Source: Choanephora cucurbitarum (Eukaryota > Mucoromycota > Mucoromycetes > Mucorales > Choanephoraceae). From it: a stretch of DNA of 64,000 bases. The stretch covers positions 186,001 through 250,000 of the forward strand of contig JAIWNI010000021.1 of NCBI GenBank assembly GCA_025331435.1, given 5' to 3'. Under the pieces are notes generated by a model. That model had not been told where the DNA came from and searched no databases. It saw only the letters and a list, made by a program, of their open reading frames with translations. Below, one piece after another: positions 49,194 to 60,953 of the stretch. Positions within the stretch are counted from its first letter, which is position 1; each line of letters begins with the position of its first letter. Both the position numbers and the translations under genes were made by a program.

Positions 49194-50862
49194 TCATTTA
49201 CTAGATCTGTTGGCGATAGGTGGAGGAATGACAGAGTCATTAGCATCCAATTGGAGAGGAGGTATATTGCTCAAATTGTTCTTTTCAGAGGCCATTGATC
49301 TTTGCGAAGATGTGGATGTAGAGCGACGAATCTTTTAAGAGAGAGATAAAGTTAGTACTGATTGAGATATGACATTCGATACTTACTCGACCGCCTCTTC
49401 CGGGTGAAGGAGGAACTGTTCTGAATACAGCAGGAATACTGGTATTCTCAAGAGGTTAACAAAGATGATCATCAGAAACAAAACAAACCTTACCCTTCAT
49501 CCAAAGGAATATCATCTGTAGGCAAACCAGCTTGTTTGCGGAGTTGAATAAGCTCACTCTTGTACTTGTTGCATTGTTGCATCTTCATGAGAACTGATAC
49601 AATACAGATAAGCATGAAATCCCTAAAGTACTGATATCTTATACCTACACTCTTTTTCCATTTCAGTTGTCTTGTTTTTCAAAACAGCAATTTCGGAAAG
49701 AAGCATCTCTGCTGTTCCATTCTGTGTTTCGTTAACTGGATTTGGTGATGTAGTCCACTTCTTTGCACTATAGAGCAAATAAATTAATAAGACTAAGAAC
49801 AAGTCATCTATTGAATACTTACATGACAGGTGAAACTGTGCTAGATGGTGTATCTGGGTTAACAGTTAATAAAGGAGATGAAGATTGAGATTGAGATTGT
49901 TGTTGCTGTTGCAATTTCATGAATTCCAATTGTTTTTGAAGTTTATTGACGATATACTCTTGTTCTTGTTCCAATGAGTTTTCCATGTCAATCTTTTCAC
50001 GCTGAAGTTGGTTCAACTTCTTCTGTAACATGTTGGTCATGTACTCTTCTTCCTGCTCCACTTGCAAAAGCAATTCCCCCTTTTCCTTTTTGAGGCCCGT
50101 AATTTTCTTAAGTAGACGGTTGGAGATGAACTCTTCTTCTTGCTCTGCCATTGAGTTCTTAGAAGAAAAAGAGTGGCATTAATTTTCTTACTTTCATGAT
50201 TCAATCTATTTTTTTTTCTTTACCATATCGACAGCCATTTGTCTAAGCATCTTGTTGTCATGCTTCAGAATGTTGACGTGTCCTTGCTCCATTTCCAATT
50301 CGAATTCAAGTTTTTTTATGTGAGCTTCTTGCTCAGTACATTTTTCATGCAGCTTCTTCACTTGATCTCTAAGTGCAGCTAAATCATCTAAAGCCATCAA
50401 TTCATCCAGTTGACTAGCATTCTCCTTACTGTAAAAAAAAACAAATTGTTAGCCATAATGAGGAAAACAAAGAAAACAAGAGTACTTGCGAGTTCTTTGT
50501 CTTAAATTGATTCAGGTTCGACTCATATGCTTTTGTACGTGACTTAAGGTCCGCTTCCAGTACAGCTTTATCCTTTCGAACCTATGATAACAAAGTCAGG
50601 CACCTTCTCTTTTTAAAATTCCTATAGTCTACTTTGTACCTTCTCAAGCTGTTCGCGGAGTGAGTTTGCAAACTTTTGTTCATTGTCTCTGATTTCATTC
50701 AATAGTTTATCGTTCTAGAAAAAAAAAAAGAAGCAGTTGCGCCAATAAGAAAGAAAGACAGAAACCAGAGTGTATTTTCTCTCAACTCACCTCGTCATCA
50801 TAAGACTGAAATTTGGAAGAGAGCGTGCTAGAAGCAGTAGAAGAGAGTCCTTGGTCACTCAT
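49194..50862 (-). CDS. CCDC6-like coiled-coil protein
   Basis: Nine exons (50791-50862, 50640-50714, 50490-50581, 50224-50428, 49823-50157, 49649-49767, 49494-49593, 49387-49438, 49194-49331) give 395 residues. After a Ser-rich start ([17 protein letters not shown]) a long heptad-repeat coiled coil follows, including three copies of the CCDC6/DUF2046 signature: [33 protein letters not shown] and [17 protein letters not shown]. The C-terminus holds a Gln/Ser linker, another short coil ([19 protein letters not shown]) and a Ser/Pro/Arg tail. Cellular role in fungi is not defined. The third intron (50429-50489) appears to use a GC donor (GCAAGT). Confidence 0.82.
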
Positions 50863-51172
50863 GGTTATAAGACAAAGAAGTAGTTATTAAAAGAAAAAAA
50901 AAAGAAAGAAAGAAAAGTGTTACTCTGTCGGACTTCACATAACGAATTTACTTTGATTTTCAACTATTTTAGTTATCAATCTTGCTGTCTAACCCTCTTT
51001 ACTTTGAGAGGAGTACAAATTCAGTAGCCATGTGCGCCTTTGTTTTATTCATGTTGTACACATAGAAGTTCAACTCGTTATCTAGTCGAGGAAGATGTAT
51101 GTATATATCAGCAGAAAAGAAAACTACCATCAGTTTGATGTAAAGGACCATCACCATTTAGCACATTTTTCA
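50863..51172. other. Intergenic, nothing recognised
   Basis: 310 bp between the start of the CCDC6-like gene and the end of the CDP-diacylglycerol synthase gene on the same strand. It should hold the promoter of the former. Nothing else seen. Confidence 0.4.
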
Positions 51173-52651
51173 TCATGCAACTTGAGCCAATGCTTTGCGA
51201 GAAAGAATATTGTTCAAGTTATAAATAGTCTGAAGAGCAGAAATTGATTGGATGACCTGAAATTAAATAGAAAAACAATCAAAGATGCTTTTGCTAAAAA
51301 AAGAATTATGCAAGATTTTTTTTCTACCCCTCCTTTCCTCTGTTTTGATTGTCTTCAAGATGTTACATGTTTTATTGTCATTTGATCCAAGAACAAACAG
51401 ACTTAGCTTGCAATAAAACTATGGTAGTACGTAAAAGTAAACATAGCCATAAACAGTTGGCAATCAACACGATCAGAGAGGCCTCCATGTCCTGGAATGA
51501 ATTCATCGAAATCCTTAAGGCCACTTGCTCTCTTGACCGCACTTGCAAAAAATCCACCAAAGGGGCCAATGAGAGATGCAAAAAGAGCCATCATTACTGC
51601 ATGAAACCTAATACAGGTGTCTAATTCAGCCTGTTTGTTATATGCAGACAGAGAAAGTATCAGCAAGCAGTTGCTTTTGTTTTATTGCATATAATTACGT
51701 TGTTTTTAACCAATCCCTTGATTTGATATAATGGAGTGGATGTCTAAAAAAGAAAGCTATTAAAAACCAATGCCATATAGACAGATCAACTTACTATAAA
51801 AGCCAACAAGACAGTGATCACAAGAGCACCAATAAATCCTTCAAGAGTCTTGTTGGGACTAAGATTCACAAGCTTTGTCTTTCCAAAGCGTCGCCCAAAA
51901 ATATAGGCTGCTATATCGTTACATACAACAAGCATGCTTGGAAACAGAAACCTTGATTGGAATGAAGTTAGGCGAAATGACGTCTGTCAACAGTATTATG
52001 CTACAAACCAAAAGATTCCACCTTGATCTGTATTGTGATAAATCAAGATAGGTTGTGGTACTGTATAGAGAACACACAAATGCACCCAAGATACATGCAA
52101 AATATGAGAACCAAGTGAATCAGGAGGACATTGGTTTAAGACAGACAATACCCAATTACAAAGCCCTTAGATTAAGAACAATTAGTAGAAGAAAAACATG
52201 TCATCAACAAGTATGGTTTTATCAGTTGATACGACTTACACAGTGTATAAAGCATGAAACAAAGAAACAGTCTTAAGTGAGAATACCAGATAAAGTTAAA
52301 CGTACTTAAAGCGCAAGTAGCAAATAACGCCCTATAAGTGCGAGAAATAAAGAACATTCATAAGTTTGCTCTAAAGGCTCTTCTTTTGACATACCAATCA
52401 TTTTGAACGACTCGATTTTCAAGATGAACATCTTGTGGAGTAAGTTTTACTCTGCGTAATTCCTATGTTTTATCATCATGTTAATTGATCACGACTGATG
52501 ACACCTTATTCGATGTCTGTTTAACAGTTTATCTTGCCTGAAATACTTTAGCTTGGATTAGCATGATCAACAGCATAATCAGTCGAATATCTTTTGACAT
52601 CAAAAGACCTGTAAAGAAGATCAACATGTATCCACCAGTTTTAAAACGCAT
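51173..52651 (-). CDS. Phosphatidate cytidylyltransferase (CDP-diacylglycerol synthase), Cds1-like, short form
   Basis: Eight exons (52538-52651, 52395-52462, 52240-52331, 52009-52165, 51795-51951, 51699-51743, 51412-51630, 51173-51256) give 311 residues. The CDS signature S-x2-K-R-x4-K-D-x3-IPGHGG-x-x-D-R-x-D is exact (SAVKRASGLKDF, then IPGHGGLSDRVD). Earlier blocks VSWVHLCVLY, FPSMLVVCNDIAAYIFGRRF and LSPNKTLEGFIG also match. The enzyme makes CDP-diacylglycerol from phosphatidate and CTP in the ER membrane, the precursor of phosphatidylinositol, phosphatidylserine and cardiolipin. Yeast Cds1 has about 450 residues; the N-terminal cytosolic part and a lumenal loop are missing here. Two introns seem to start with GC. 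It may be a divergent second copy. Confidence 0.82.
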
Positions 52652-52925
52652 CTTTTTTGTCTAATAAAAAAAAAAAGAGTAGAGGAAAAAGAAAAGAAGA
52701 GACTTTATGATTTGATACTCAAAGGCTTAAAAGATAAGTCTGTATTGCTCTCTGTTCAATCGCCCTCTCCGCCTCTTTCTTTTTATCAACTCATGACCTC
52801 TAAGTGATTCATTTCATAAGAAATATGCCTTAATATAACACTTGTTTCCTGTTGAATAATAGACTTTTATTGAGTTATTAAAAAGGAGGAAGGAAAAAGA
52901 AAACAATAGACTATTCCTGTCTTGA

Positions 52926-53741
52926 CTAAAACTTGTTCTTTGCTTGTTCCAAACTTTTCTTTGCTCTCTGAGTCCGTTCTAGAGCATCGCTTGTCTGTTT
53001 CGAGTTCATCATCTGAATCTTTTTCGGCACATATCGATCCAGTCGAGAAACATTTGGCAGATCCTGAAGCACACTCTTGATCGTGTCATTTTCAAATCCA
53101 TAAAGCCTGAAACCTTCTTTGTGTGGCAGATAATCAGGGGCATAACCACGTCTTATGAAGCAAGCATTTTTAATGAAGGGTGCCCAAGCGCCGATGGCTG
53201 TAGGCTTGGTGACAGGGTATCTCGGTTGATCAGCAGCCTGGACAAGAAAATGAGGTCCGTTACCACCATGGATGATACGGGCAGTCATGATGGTATTGGC
53301 ATTGGGATTGATTGCGCTAGGGTATAAGGTCTGAATAGTATAGCCTACAGGAAATATAAAGTTACGTGTATGAAAGCCTGGTCTATCGAAAACTACAGTG
53401 CCTGTATCTATCAACTTGAATGGGCCTATTTGTTGAGGCAGCACAAGTTCAGTACCTTCTCTCTCAACCGGTTGGATAAGCAAAGGAGAACGTCTGACTA
53501 TGTCATACTGGATTTGCATTTGCTTTTGTTTTATCTCTTGAAGCTTTGAGCCTTATAAGCCAAATGTAAATGTCATGATAGTGGAAGCAGTTCTCTTCAT
53601 TTACCTTTGGCTCCAAACAAGAACGAAGGTTTCTTTAGAAAGTTAAGTATAAGCTTTTGACCAAACTATATCGTTTCAAATAAGGGTCATGAGTTATGTG
53701 TGTTTTATTAAGGTAATCACCTCATAAGGTAAAATCCACAT
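52926..53741 (-). CDS. FYRN/FYRC-domain protein (TBRG1-like)
   Basis: Three exons (53721-53741, 53605-53665, 52926-53551) give 235 residues starting MWILPYEFGQKLILNFLKKP. The FYRN half reads IGPFKLIDTGTVVFDRPGFH and FPVGYTIQTLYPSAINPNAN; the FYRC half reads GPHFLVQAADQP, PTAIGAWAPFIKNA, FRLYGFENDTIKSVLQDLPN. FYRN and FYRC pack into one fold found in chromatin proteins (MLL, JmjC demethylases, TBRG1). Here no catalytic or PHD domain is attached, so an adaptor role in a nuclear complex is likely, by inference. A short coiled, basic tail ends in KKSLEQAKNKF. Confidence 0.8.
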
Positions 53742-53948
53742 AATTTGAAACTATAGTTAGAATTAGACAAGAAAAGAAGAGGAAACAAGAAGGTCTTGAT
53801 AGTTTTATTGTTGACTTTTGATCTTGTTTCCAACATGATATAAGATTAAATGATTTATTTCAAGGAACTCTAACTACAAGTAGACCTGTTTTTCGCTCGT
53901 TTTTTATTTTATCAGGTGTATATTACAAAAAAAAAAATATCTTTATAT

Positions 53949-56482
53949 CTAATCCTTATCAGCATCTTCTTTAAGGGATACAGTACGGTTGACAACAATG
54001 TTCTTCAAACCTTCCTTGACCTTACCGGCCTTGATCAAGTCAGCATCCAATTCAGTATCTTTATCCAAACAGAAATAACCAGTACGGGTGAATTGCCAAC
54101 GCATGCTTTCTTTATCCTTACCACCAGTCTTCTTGACCCAATCAGCAATGTGATCATAGATACCAACTTCAGCAATGGCACCCTTCACAATTTCCAAGGA
54201 GTGACTGTTGAGATCATTCAAGTAACCACCTTCAACTGTTTCGGGGTTATCGTGCATGAAGAGACGTTCATAGATACGGAGTTCATCCAACTTGACAGGT
54301 GAGTTATGCTTGGGAGATTCAGCCACCCAATGAATATAAGTCTTGGGCTTCTTGAACTCACCCTCGTTTTCATAAACACACTCAATCTCAATCACCTTAC
54401 CATCAGCATCCTTCTTGTAGTTGGTACAACGAACAGGGTGCTTGGCGTACAAGAGACCAACCGACTTTCCGGGAGCAAGACGGAAGTAACCCTTGGTGTC
54501 TTGTTCACGGAAATCAGAGCGGTCGATATAGACCACCTTGGCAAAGGGAACCTTGTGTTCACCAAAGCTAGGATCTCTAGGCTTGTTGGGCACAACCACT
54601 TCCTCAACAAAGTCGTCAGGGAGGTTGGTCAAGACGACACGGACAGGATCGGCAATGGCCATCAGACGAGGAGTGGACTTGTCGAGGTATTCACGTGTCT
54701 TGTTGTCAAAACGAGAGACTTCGATGGTCGATTGAGCTGTGGTCACACCGAGTTCAAGGACAAAGTTGTTGATGGCTTCAGGAGGAACACCACGACGACG
54801 GATACCGACCAAGGTGTAGAGTCTAGGATCGTCCCAGTCACTAACATGCTTGTTGTTGACCATCTTGAGGATCTTACGCTTAGACATGATGGTACCAGTC
54901 ACGTTCAGACGACCGTATTCCCATTGAACAGGCTTGTAGATCTCTACAGCGTCCACCAACCAATAATAACTTTCACGAGACTGTCTGAATTCAGTTGTAC
55001 AGAGTGAATGAGTGATGTTCTCAAAGGAATCAACACAACAGTGAGTGAAGTCGTAAGTAGGGTAGATGCACCATTGATCATGGGTTCTGAAATGAGGTGT
55101 GTAGAGCACACGATAGGCAATCAAATCCCAGAATTGAGGGTTACCGTTGGTCAAGTCCATCTTCATACGAAGTGTCACTTCACCTTCCTTATAACGACCC
55201 TCCTTCATCTTCATGAATTGATCCAATGTCTCTTCCATGGGTCTGTCGCGATGAACACAGGCCTTACGTTCACCATGATCCTTACCACCTCTGCATGCAT
55301 TGATTTCCTCACCTGTACATTGACAGGTGTAAGCCAAACCCTTCTTGATCAACTTGACAGCCAAATCAAACAACTGTTGGAAATAGTCACTGGAATAAGT
55401 GATCTTGAAAGGCTCAAAACCGAGCCATCGAACGGTATCGAGAATGGAAGTAAAGTATTTCTCTTCCTCGGCTTCGGGATTGGTATCATCGTAACGGAGA
55501 TAGGTAATACCATTATGGGCTCTTGCGTAACCAAAGTTGACATTGATAGCCTTTGCATGACCGATATGGAGATAACCATTAGGTTCAGGAGGGAAACGGG
55601 TGACGACCTTGCCGCCTGTTGCCTTGAGATGTTCTTGCATCAGTTCAGGCTTGATCTGAGGGTTCTCGCCTGCCTTGTGCAACTTGCCAAGTTCACCTTC
55701 AAAGAAAACTTTGCTTAAATCAACTGACTTTTCTGCTTCCTTGGGCTTTTCGCCAGATTTGGGAGCAGCATTAGGCTTGGCTTCCTTCTTTTTCTTTTGA
55801 GGTGCGTCACGTTCGTCTTTAGGGCCCAACAAGGCAAGGTATTGAGCTTCCACCTCGTTCTTTAATTTACCACCATCAGCCCAACGAAGCGATTCCATCT
55901 TTTTGGTGTTGGCAAGGGTAGGACCCAAGGTCTTATAACGGTTGGCAACAATGTTATCTTTGTTGTTGTTGATGTATTCGGCAACTGCTGCGCTAATCTG
56001 TTCAGGTGTGATCACGATACCTAATTTCTCCCCCCCAAAAAAGAAGATGTGAATCATCCATGACATCAAACTCAAGCATCAAATACGTTACCAACACCGG
56101 TAGCAGCATCGAATTCTTCTTCCTTAAATCCAGCATCACAAAACTTGTTGGCAGCTATTTAAAAAATATCATGAAGTTCTTTAGATTCGCGTTATTCTCT
56201 CTTATTTTATAAAATTTTACCAGAGATTTGATCGGTTGTCTTTAAATCACCATTCATGATTTTCTTGACAATGAAACCGAGGTGTTCTTGAGCACCCTTG
56301 GAGGCAGTGGTAGCTAAAGTGTACAAGAGAATACCAATATCCTTGTCACAACCAGAGTCGCGTACTTGAGCTTCATCAATTACTTTTTCAAGTGTAGGAG
56401 CAAGCTTCTTGTTCTTGGCTGTATCTTTGGCCTTTTGTTCGGATAAACCGATTTTGACAAAGAGTGGAACTAAATCCTCCAT
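53949..56482 (-). CDS. GLN4: Glutaminyl-tRNA synthetase, cytosolic
   Basis: Three exons (56221-56482, 56092-56154, 53949-56020) give 798 residues, as for yeast Gln4 (about 809). The eukaryote-specific N-terminal helical domain starts MEDLVPLFVKIGLSEQKAKD. A Lys-rich linker follows, then the class I catalytic core: RFPPEPNGYLHIGHAKAINV with the HIGH motif, LRYDDTNPEAEEEKYF, WCIYPTYDFTHCCVDSFENI, and TIMSKRKILKMV (KMSKS-type loop, MSKRK). The C-terminal anticodon-binding beta-barrels are complete. It charges tRNA-Gln with glutamine. Codon use is strongly biased (GGT, ACC, AAG), typical for a highly expressed gene, which explains the long antisense open frames opposite it. Confidence 0.97.
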
Positions 56483-58596
56483 CGTTTCTGTTTAAAAAAA
56501 AAGAAGGTACAAGTAAACAAAAAAAAAATAGAAAGGGAAAAGGGTTGATAGGTGGATCAAATGAATTTTGACCCTGTTTTCAGTCACACAAGCAGTCACT
56601 TGCAGGAAGGGCAGATCAATCATGTCAATGTTGACACTTCGACTTTGATATCACTTGCTTTGAGATAGTGAATACTGAGTGCGATTTGTGTACAATTGGT
56701 TGTTTACTTTTACAGATCATTAGTGAACGAGAACGGAGGAGAGAGTTATGAAGTCATGAAGAGTCTCTATAGGTCTTTTCAGGAACCACATAAAAGTCAT
56801 GATTCAAGAAGAGTTGATTCAAGATTGTATTTCCAAGGTTAGTAGATGCTTTTCTTTAGACTATGTGTGTGTGTGCATTATAGAAAGCAAAATGCTGATT
56901 GAGACTACCAGGTGCTTTCTGAAGCCTGCTTAGAGAAGGAATGATCATGCATGTCTATTGGTTACAAGAGTAGTTGTTTACTCTCACCCATATTAAGAGG
57001 TTGGTACTACATTGGAGAAATTGAATAAGAAGAGCTCTTCTAGGATACTGAGCCTATGATTTCCATGTATATTTATCATAAGGAACAGTAAACAAGTCTA
57101 TCCGAAAGAGAAACAAAGGCTCCATGTCTGACCAAGAAGACAACAGAGGAGAATACAGCAAGATAAGAAGAGTACCAACTAAGCCTACTCTGGCACTCTA
57201 CTGGCAAGCTTTCATTGGTTTCAAATCGCAAATGAGATACATGAGAGAATAAAATTGAGCTTCAGCCAACTGCAATATACCCCACAGCTTTTCTCTTGGC
57301 TAATTATACCTCGTTGTTTTTAATATGAACAGGTTCTTCATCACCACTTCCTTTTTTAGACTTTGTTCTTTCTTTTTTTTTCTTATAAAAAGTTGTTATT
57401 CAAAAGCAACAGGATGATTTGTTATTAGTAGATGTCTATATGAGACAAGGCCCTTTTTTCTTAAAATGGTAAAGACTCCTTGTTCGAAAAAGGGATAAAT
57501 CCCTTATTGACTATTAGAGAGCATGATATGATTGTTGGCAATCTGTCTAGTAGCTAAAAAAGGTTAAGAGAGAGAGAGAGTAAGAGAGTATTTCGGAACC
57601 ATCAGGTGGAACAGACCAGATTCCAAGTGCTATAAATACAAATAAGAAATGTTCTTTTAATGAACAAGATTTTGTCGGATAGACTTACATATAAGATTAC
57701 TATAAAAAGCTAATTCGGAAAAGAAAAACTTCATTCCGTACAAAAAAGAAATATCTGTTTATAGCAACTATTAATAAAGAAAACATGGCCATTAAAACAA
57801 TACTATTCTAGACATAATGGAATTTTGTCTATCATTAAGAGAATCAATAAGGTCAACTACATGAAATCTACACTATGAAATAGAGTATCGGATCTAACAA
57901 AAAAAAAACAAATAAAATAAAAAAAGAAAGTGACTAATGAGGGATCAAGAAAGTGCAGTTCGATTTCCTTTTTTGGATTTGATGGTGTTTGAAAGCAATC
58001 GATGTCTCTCCGACTCTTTTCTTTACAGACTATTTCAAGGACAGTCAAGGATGCTTGTTTTTATTTTTAAAAAGCTTGTTTTATTTGTGTTATTCTTTTC
58101 TTAGTAACACTGCATTAGAAATCAACAAACAGTTTATGTAGTGCAAATTTAATGCCTACTCCTGAGCCACTGTGTACAAAGAAATGCATAATAGATCTGA
58201 AACCAAAAGAGGTGATACATGTTTTCATTAGCAGCTCATGTTTAGACAGAATCGTATGATAGAAGTTGTTAATGAATTGAGTTTTATTATTTTGTCTATG
58301 TCAATATAACAAATGTGCTGCTGTTACAACCGATCTTATGTCCTTTAAACCAAATAATCATTTCAAAGTACGCTATTGCGACATCATTTTAGTTTTTAGA
58401 ATACCAAATAGGAAAATGAACGGCCCCATGAATGAATCAGATGTGTAACACATATTGTAATCGAATGATTCTATGTTTTTTATATATATATGATGAAATG
58501 CACAAAAAAAAAGAGTCTAAAGAAGAGAGAGGGGGAATATGATAAAATGGATATATACAATAAAAAAAAATACATATTAAGAAATAAATAAGGGTT
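56483..58596. other. Large intergenic region (2.1 kb)
   Basis: No supported gene. Contains a GT tract near 56867-56874, a GA tract near 57568-57580 and A/T homopolymers. Short frames at 57857-58048 and 58437-58736 are not protein-like. It holds the promoter side of the tRNA-synthetase gene on the left. Confidence 0.45.
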
Positions 58597-58902
58597 TTAA
58601 GGAGTGCCAGTATGAGATCCATCACTGTAAAAGAAATCATCAGTGGATGCTTCGGACAGATAACGTTCAAATTCAGCGGATTCTCTTCCATCATAAGGTA
58701 ACATTTCATTCTTCCATTTACATTGAGAGCATTCATATCGCACTCTTGAATTATCAGTTAAGCGTTTGTTGAGTACAATCAATGATTTCTCGGATCTTGT
58801 CAGTTGAACAGAATTAGGGCTTTTACAGCGAGGACATGGATGAGATGCTTGTTCAAGGCAGATCTTCTTTCCAGAGTTTGATACTAATACGAATCCAGTC
58901 AT
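58597..58902 (-). CDS. Small zinc-ribbon protein (101 aa), unidentified
   Basis: Single exon. MTGFVLVSNSGKKICLEQAS is followed by CPRCKSPN and, 33 residues on, CSQCKWKNE: two C-x2-C knuckles as in zinc ribbons. Between them lies SVQLTRSEKSLIVLNKRLTD, and the C-terminus is acidic/Ser-rich (SEASTDDFFYSDGSHTG). Spacing resembles treble-clef or ribbon proteins that read membranes or RNA polymerase subunits, but no exact family match is seen. The gene stands alone with 2.1 kb downstream and 0.9 kb upstream empty. Zinc binding is inferred from the cysteines. Confidence 0.68.
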   Translation of the reverse strand: MTGFVLVSNSGKKICLEQASHPCPRCKSPNSVQLTRSEKSLIVLNKRLTDNSRVRYECSQCKWKNEMLPYDGRESAEFERYLSEASTDDFFYSDGSHTGTP

Positions 58903-59820
58903 TAAATGTAGAAATTAAAGAAAATAAAATAAATAAAATAATTTTTGACTTATTTATATAGGATGAGAGGAGTTTGAAACAATTCAGGCCCACGTTTTCT
59001 TTCGAAATTTTTATAGGTCGAGTTTCAAAATAATAAGAGAGAGAGAGAGAGAGAGAGAAGCCACGTTTCGCAAATGGTGCTACTTTGGACTTCCTTCTTA
59101 CACCAATCAAGCTAAATGTAACTTTTCGTCATTCATACGTCGGAGACAAAAGCCTATTTCCTTTCAAGCAGTGCCTTTGACTGATAAATCCAATATGACT
59201 CTGTCATTTCTATTACTGAAAAATTTTCAACTGGGTTCTAAACCAACTCTCTTTTTCTTTCTTTAACTACGCGATAAAGAAAGTGTAACCTATAAAAGAA
59301 GTAAGAGAAATATTCCCTGATACAAAGTCTATTTAATTTAAGAATTAGCCTAAGGCTTTAATTATAAAACAAGGTTCTATCGTACGATTCAAGTCACAAT
59401 TGTGTCATATCTCTCTTATGTAGAGAACAATAAACTGCTTTTTGACAATAGAATGGCACCAGTGTGAATGATGCAATTTTAGCCAAGTATGCGCTAGACA
59501 GACTAAATTAATTGGGCTTTTAAGGCTGGGGAATGTATTTCAAATGGAGCTTATTTATCCCAGTTTCCCGTTTTCTTTCCCAACAAACTGACCTTTTTTT
59601 TTATAAACCCTTGTGTCCCTTTTCATGTTTATTGTGTGTTAAAAAAAAAATTCGGAGATCAAGTGATCCTTTTTTATGTTGTCAATCTGATTAAGTAAAT
59701 TTTCTTATTGTGAAAGTTGTGTGTGTGTATTTATTGTTGCGTAGTTACTCTGACTTGATGTATGTGACACCCTACAAAGAGAGTCACTTGCTCAGCATAA
59801 ATTTTTATCATCTTTGCTTC
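58903..59820. other. Divergent intergenic region with GA tract
   Basis: About 0.9 kb between the zinc-ribbon gene (minus) and the Slx4-like gene (plus). A GA dinucleotide tract lies at about 59036-59059, near the zinc-ribbon start. No coding region supported. Confidence 0.45.
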
Positions 59821-60950
59821 ATGATGGCACCTAAAAGAAAGGCACAATCACACGATTCAACACTGACAAAGAAACAGTGTCGAGAGATAGGCTCACTCTG
59901 TTGTCAACCATTCCCCACACATATCTATTTCTCATTAGCCTTGATTCCTTCCTTATCCGATAGAGCACTATCATTACTTGAGAAAGAATCAGGCGATATT
60001 CAATATTTAGCTCACTGTCTTCGTCATCTGGCTGATCAACCTGATCTCCTCAAAAGTGTCATCACACAATTCAGACACCTTCTGGAGACAAAGCAAACAG
60101 AGGAATACAGGACATTGTTGTCTGAGGAACATCGTATTGATGGTACAAGAGAATATACATTTCTTGTTCATCTTGTAGATCAGTTAGAGGTGAGATTGCT
60201 GTGTTTCTGTTGACCCAGCCTACCTTATGCCTCTCTTCTTTGTAGAGTCGCACTAGTTCATTATTGAGATTGTTGTCTGATCCAATCAGTTCACTCGATA
60301 CATTCTTTCTATTTGAAGTGACATTGACAAGAGCCTTGGCTATCTTGACAGTAGCCCATAAGATAAAAGTAAGCTTGAAAAGAAGAACAAAGAGAGTTGG
60401 TGATTGATTTCCAATAGAAGGAAACAGAACAACTGGAATTAGTAGATATCAGTAATCGTCCAGCAAGACCTGTCTCTATGCCAGACTATGATGCCTTATC
60501 TACACCTGAATTAAGAGCCAAATTGAAATCCTATGGCTATAAATCAAATGGGAGAAGAGCCCAGATGATTGAGGATCTCAAGAACATCTTTCAGTCTCTA
60601 CAGCAAACAACACATCAGACAGATACAGAATATGTGACAACAAATGAACAAATGAATCCTGAGACACGCAATAAGATAGTTAAACATCTTAAAGAGAACA
60701 CATCAAGATGGAATCAAATATTACGTTATGAGGTAGTAACCATCTTATTTCCCTTTTATTATTATTAACGATAGAATCAGCAAGTAAATATCAATGAATG
60801 CCATCTTGGTCTTGACTGTAAAAAGAGTGAATTGAAGATAGTGTTAGATGAATATGTAAAAAGAATCGAAAAAAAGTCAATAGTACACATACTTACTGTT
60901 CAATGTAGGCTGCAGGGAATGATTTTAAAAAGACCAGAAAAAAGAAATAA
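59821..60950 (+). CDS. SLX4: Slx4-like structure-specific endonuclease subunit
   Basis: Five exons (59821-60189, 60246-60368, 60418-60732, 60775-60855, 60909-60950) give 309 residues. The N-terminus MMAPKRKAQSHD is basic; residues about 20-165 are helical and unrecognised. The C-terminus has the Slx4 arrangement: PDYDALSTPELRAKLKSYGY then SNGRRAQMIEDLKNIF (the S-T-P-E-L/SAP-like block), then NKIVKHLKENTSRWNQILRY and a final helical region (CKKSELKIVLDEY). Slx4 scaffolds and activates the Slx1 nuclease at branched DNA. The last intron is a choice: read-through from 60855 would instead end at 60957 and overlap the opposite gene by 4 nt. The intron reading (53 nt, good borders) is preferred. At 309 residues it is much shorter than most Slx4 proteins. 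Confidence 0.7.
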
Positions 60951-60953
60951 ACC

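Noticed and set aside
54306..55718. Two plus-strand frames of 233 and 236 codons opposite the glutaminyl-tRNA synthetase
   Set aside because: The minus-strand enzyme is complete and conserved there; the antisense frames arise from its strong codon bias.
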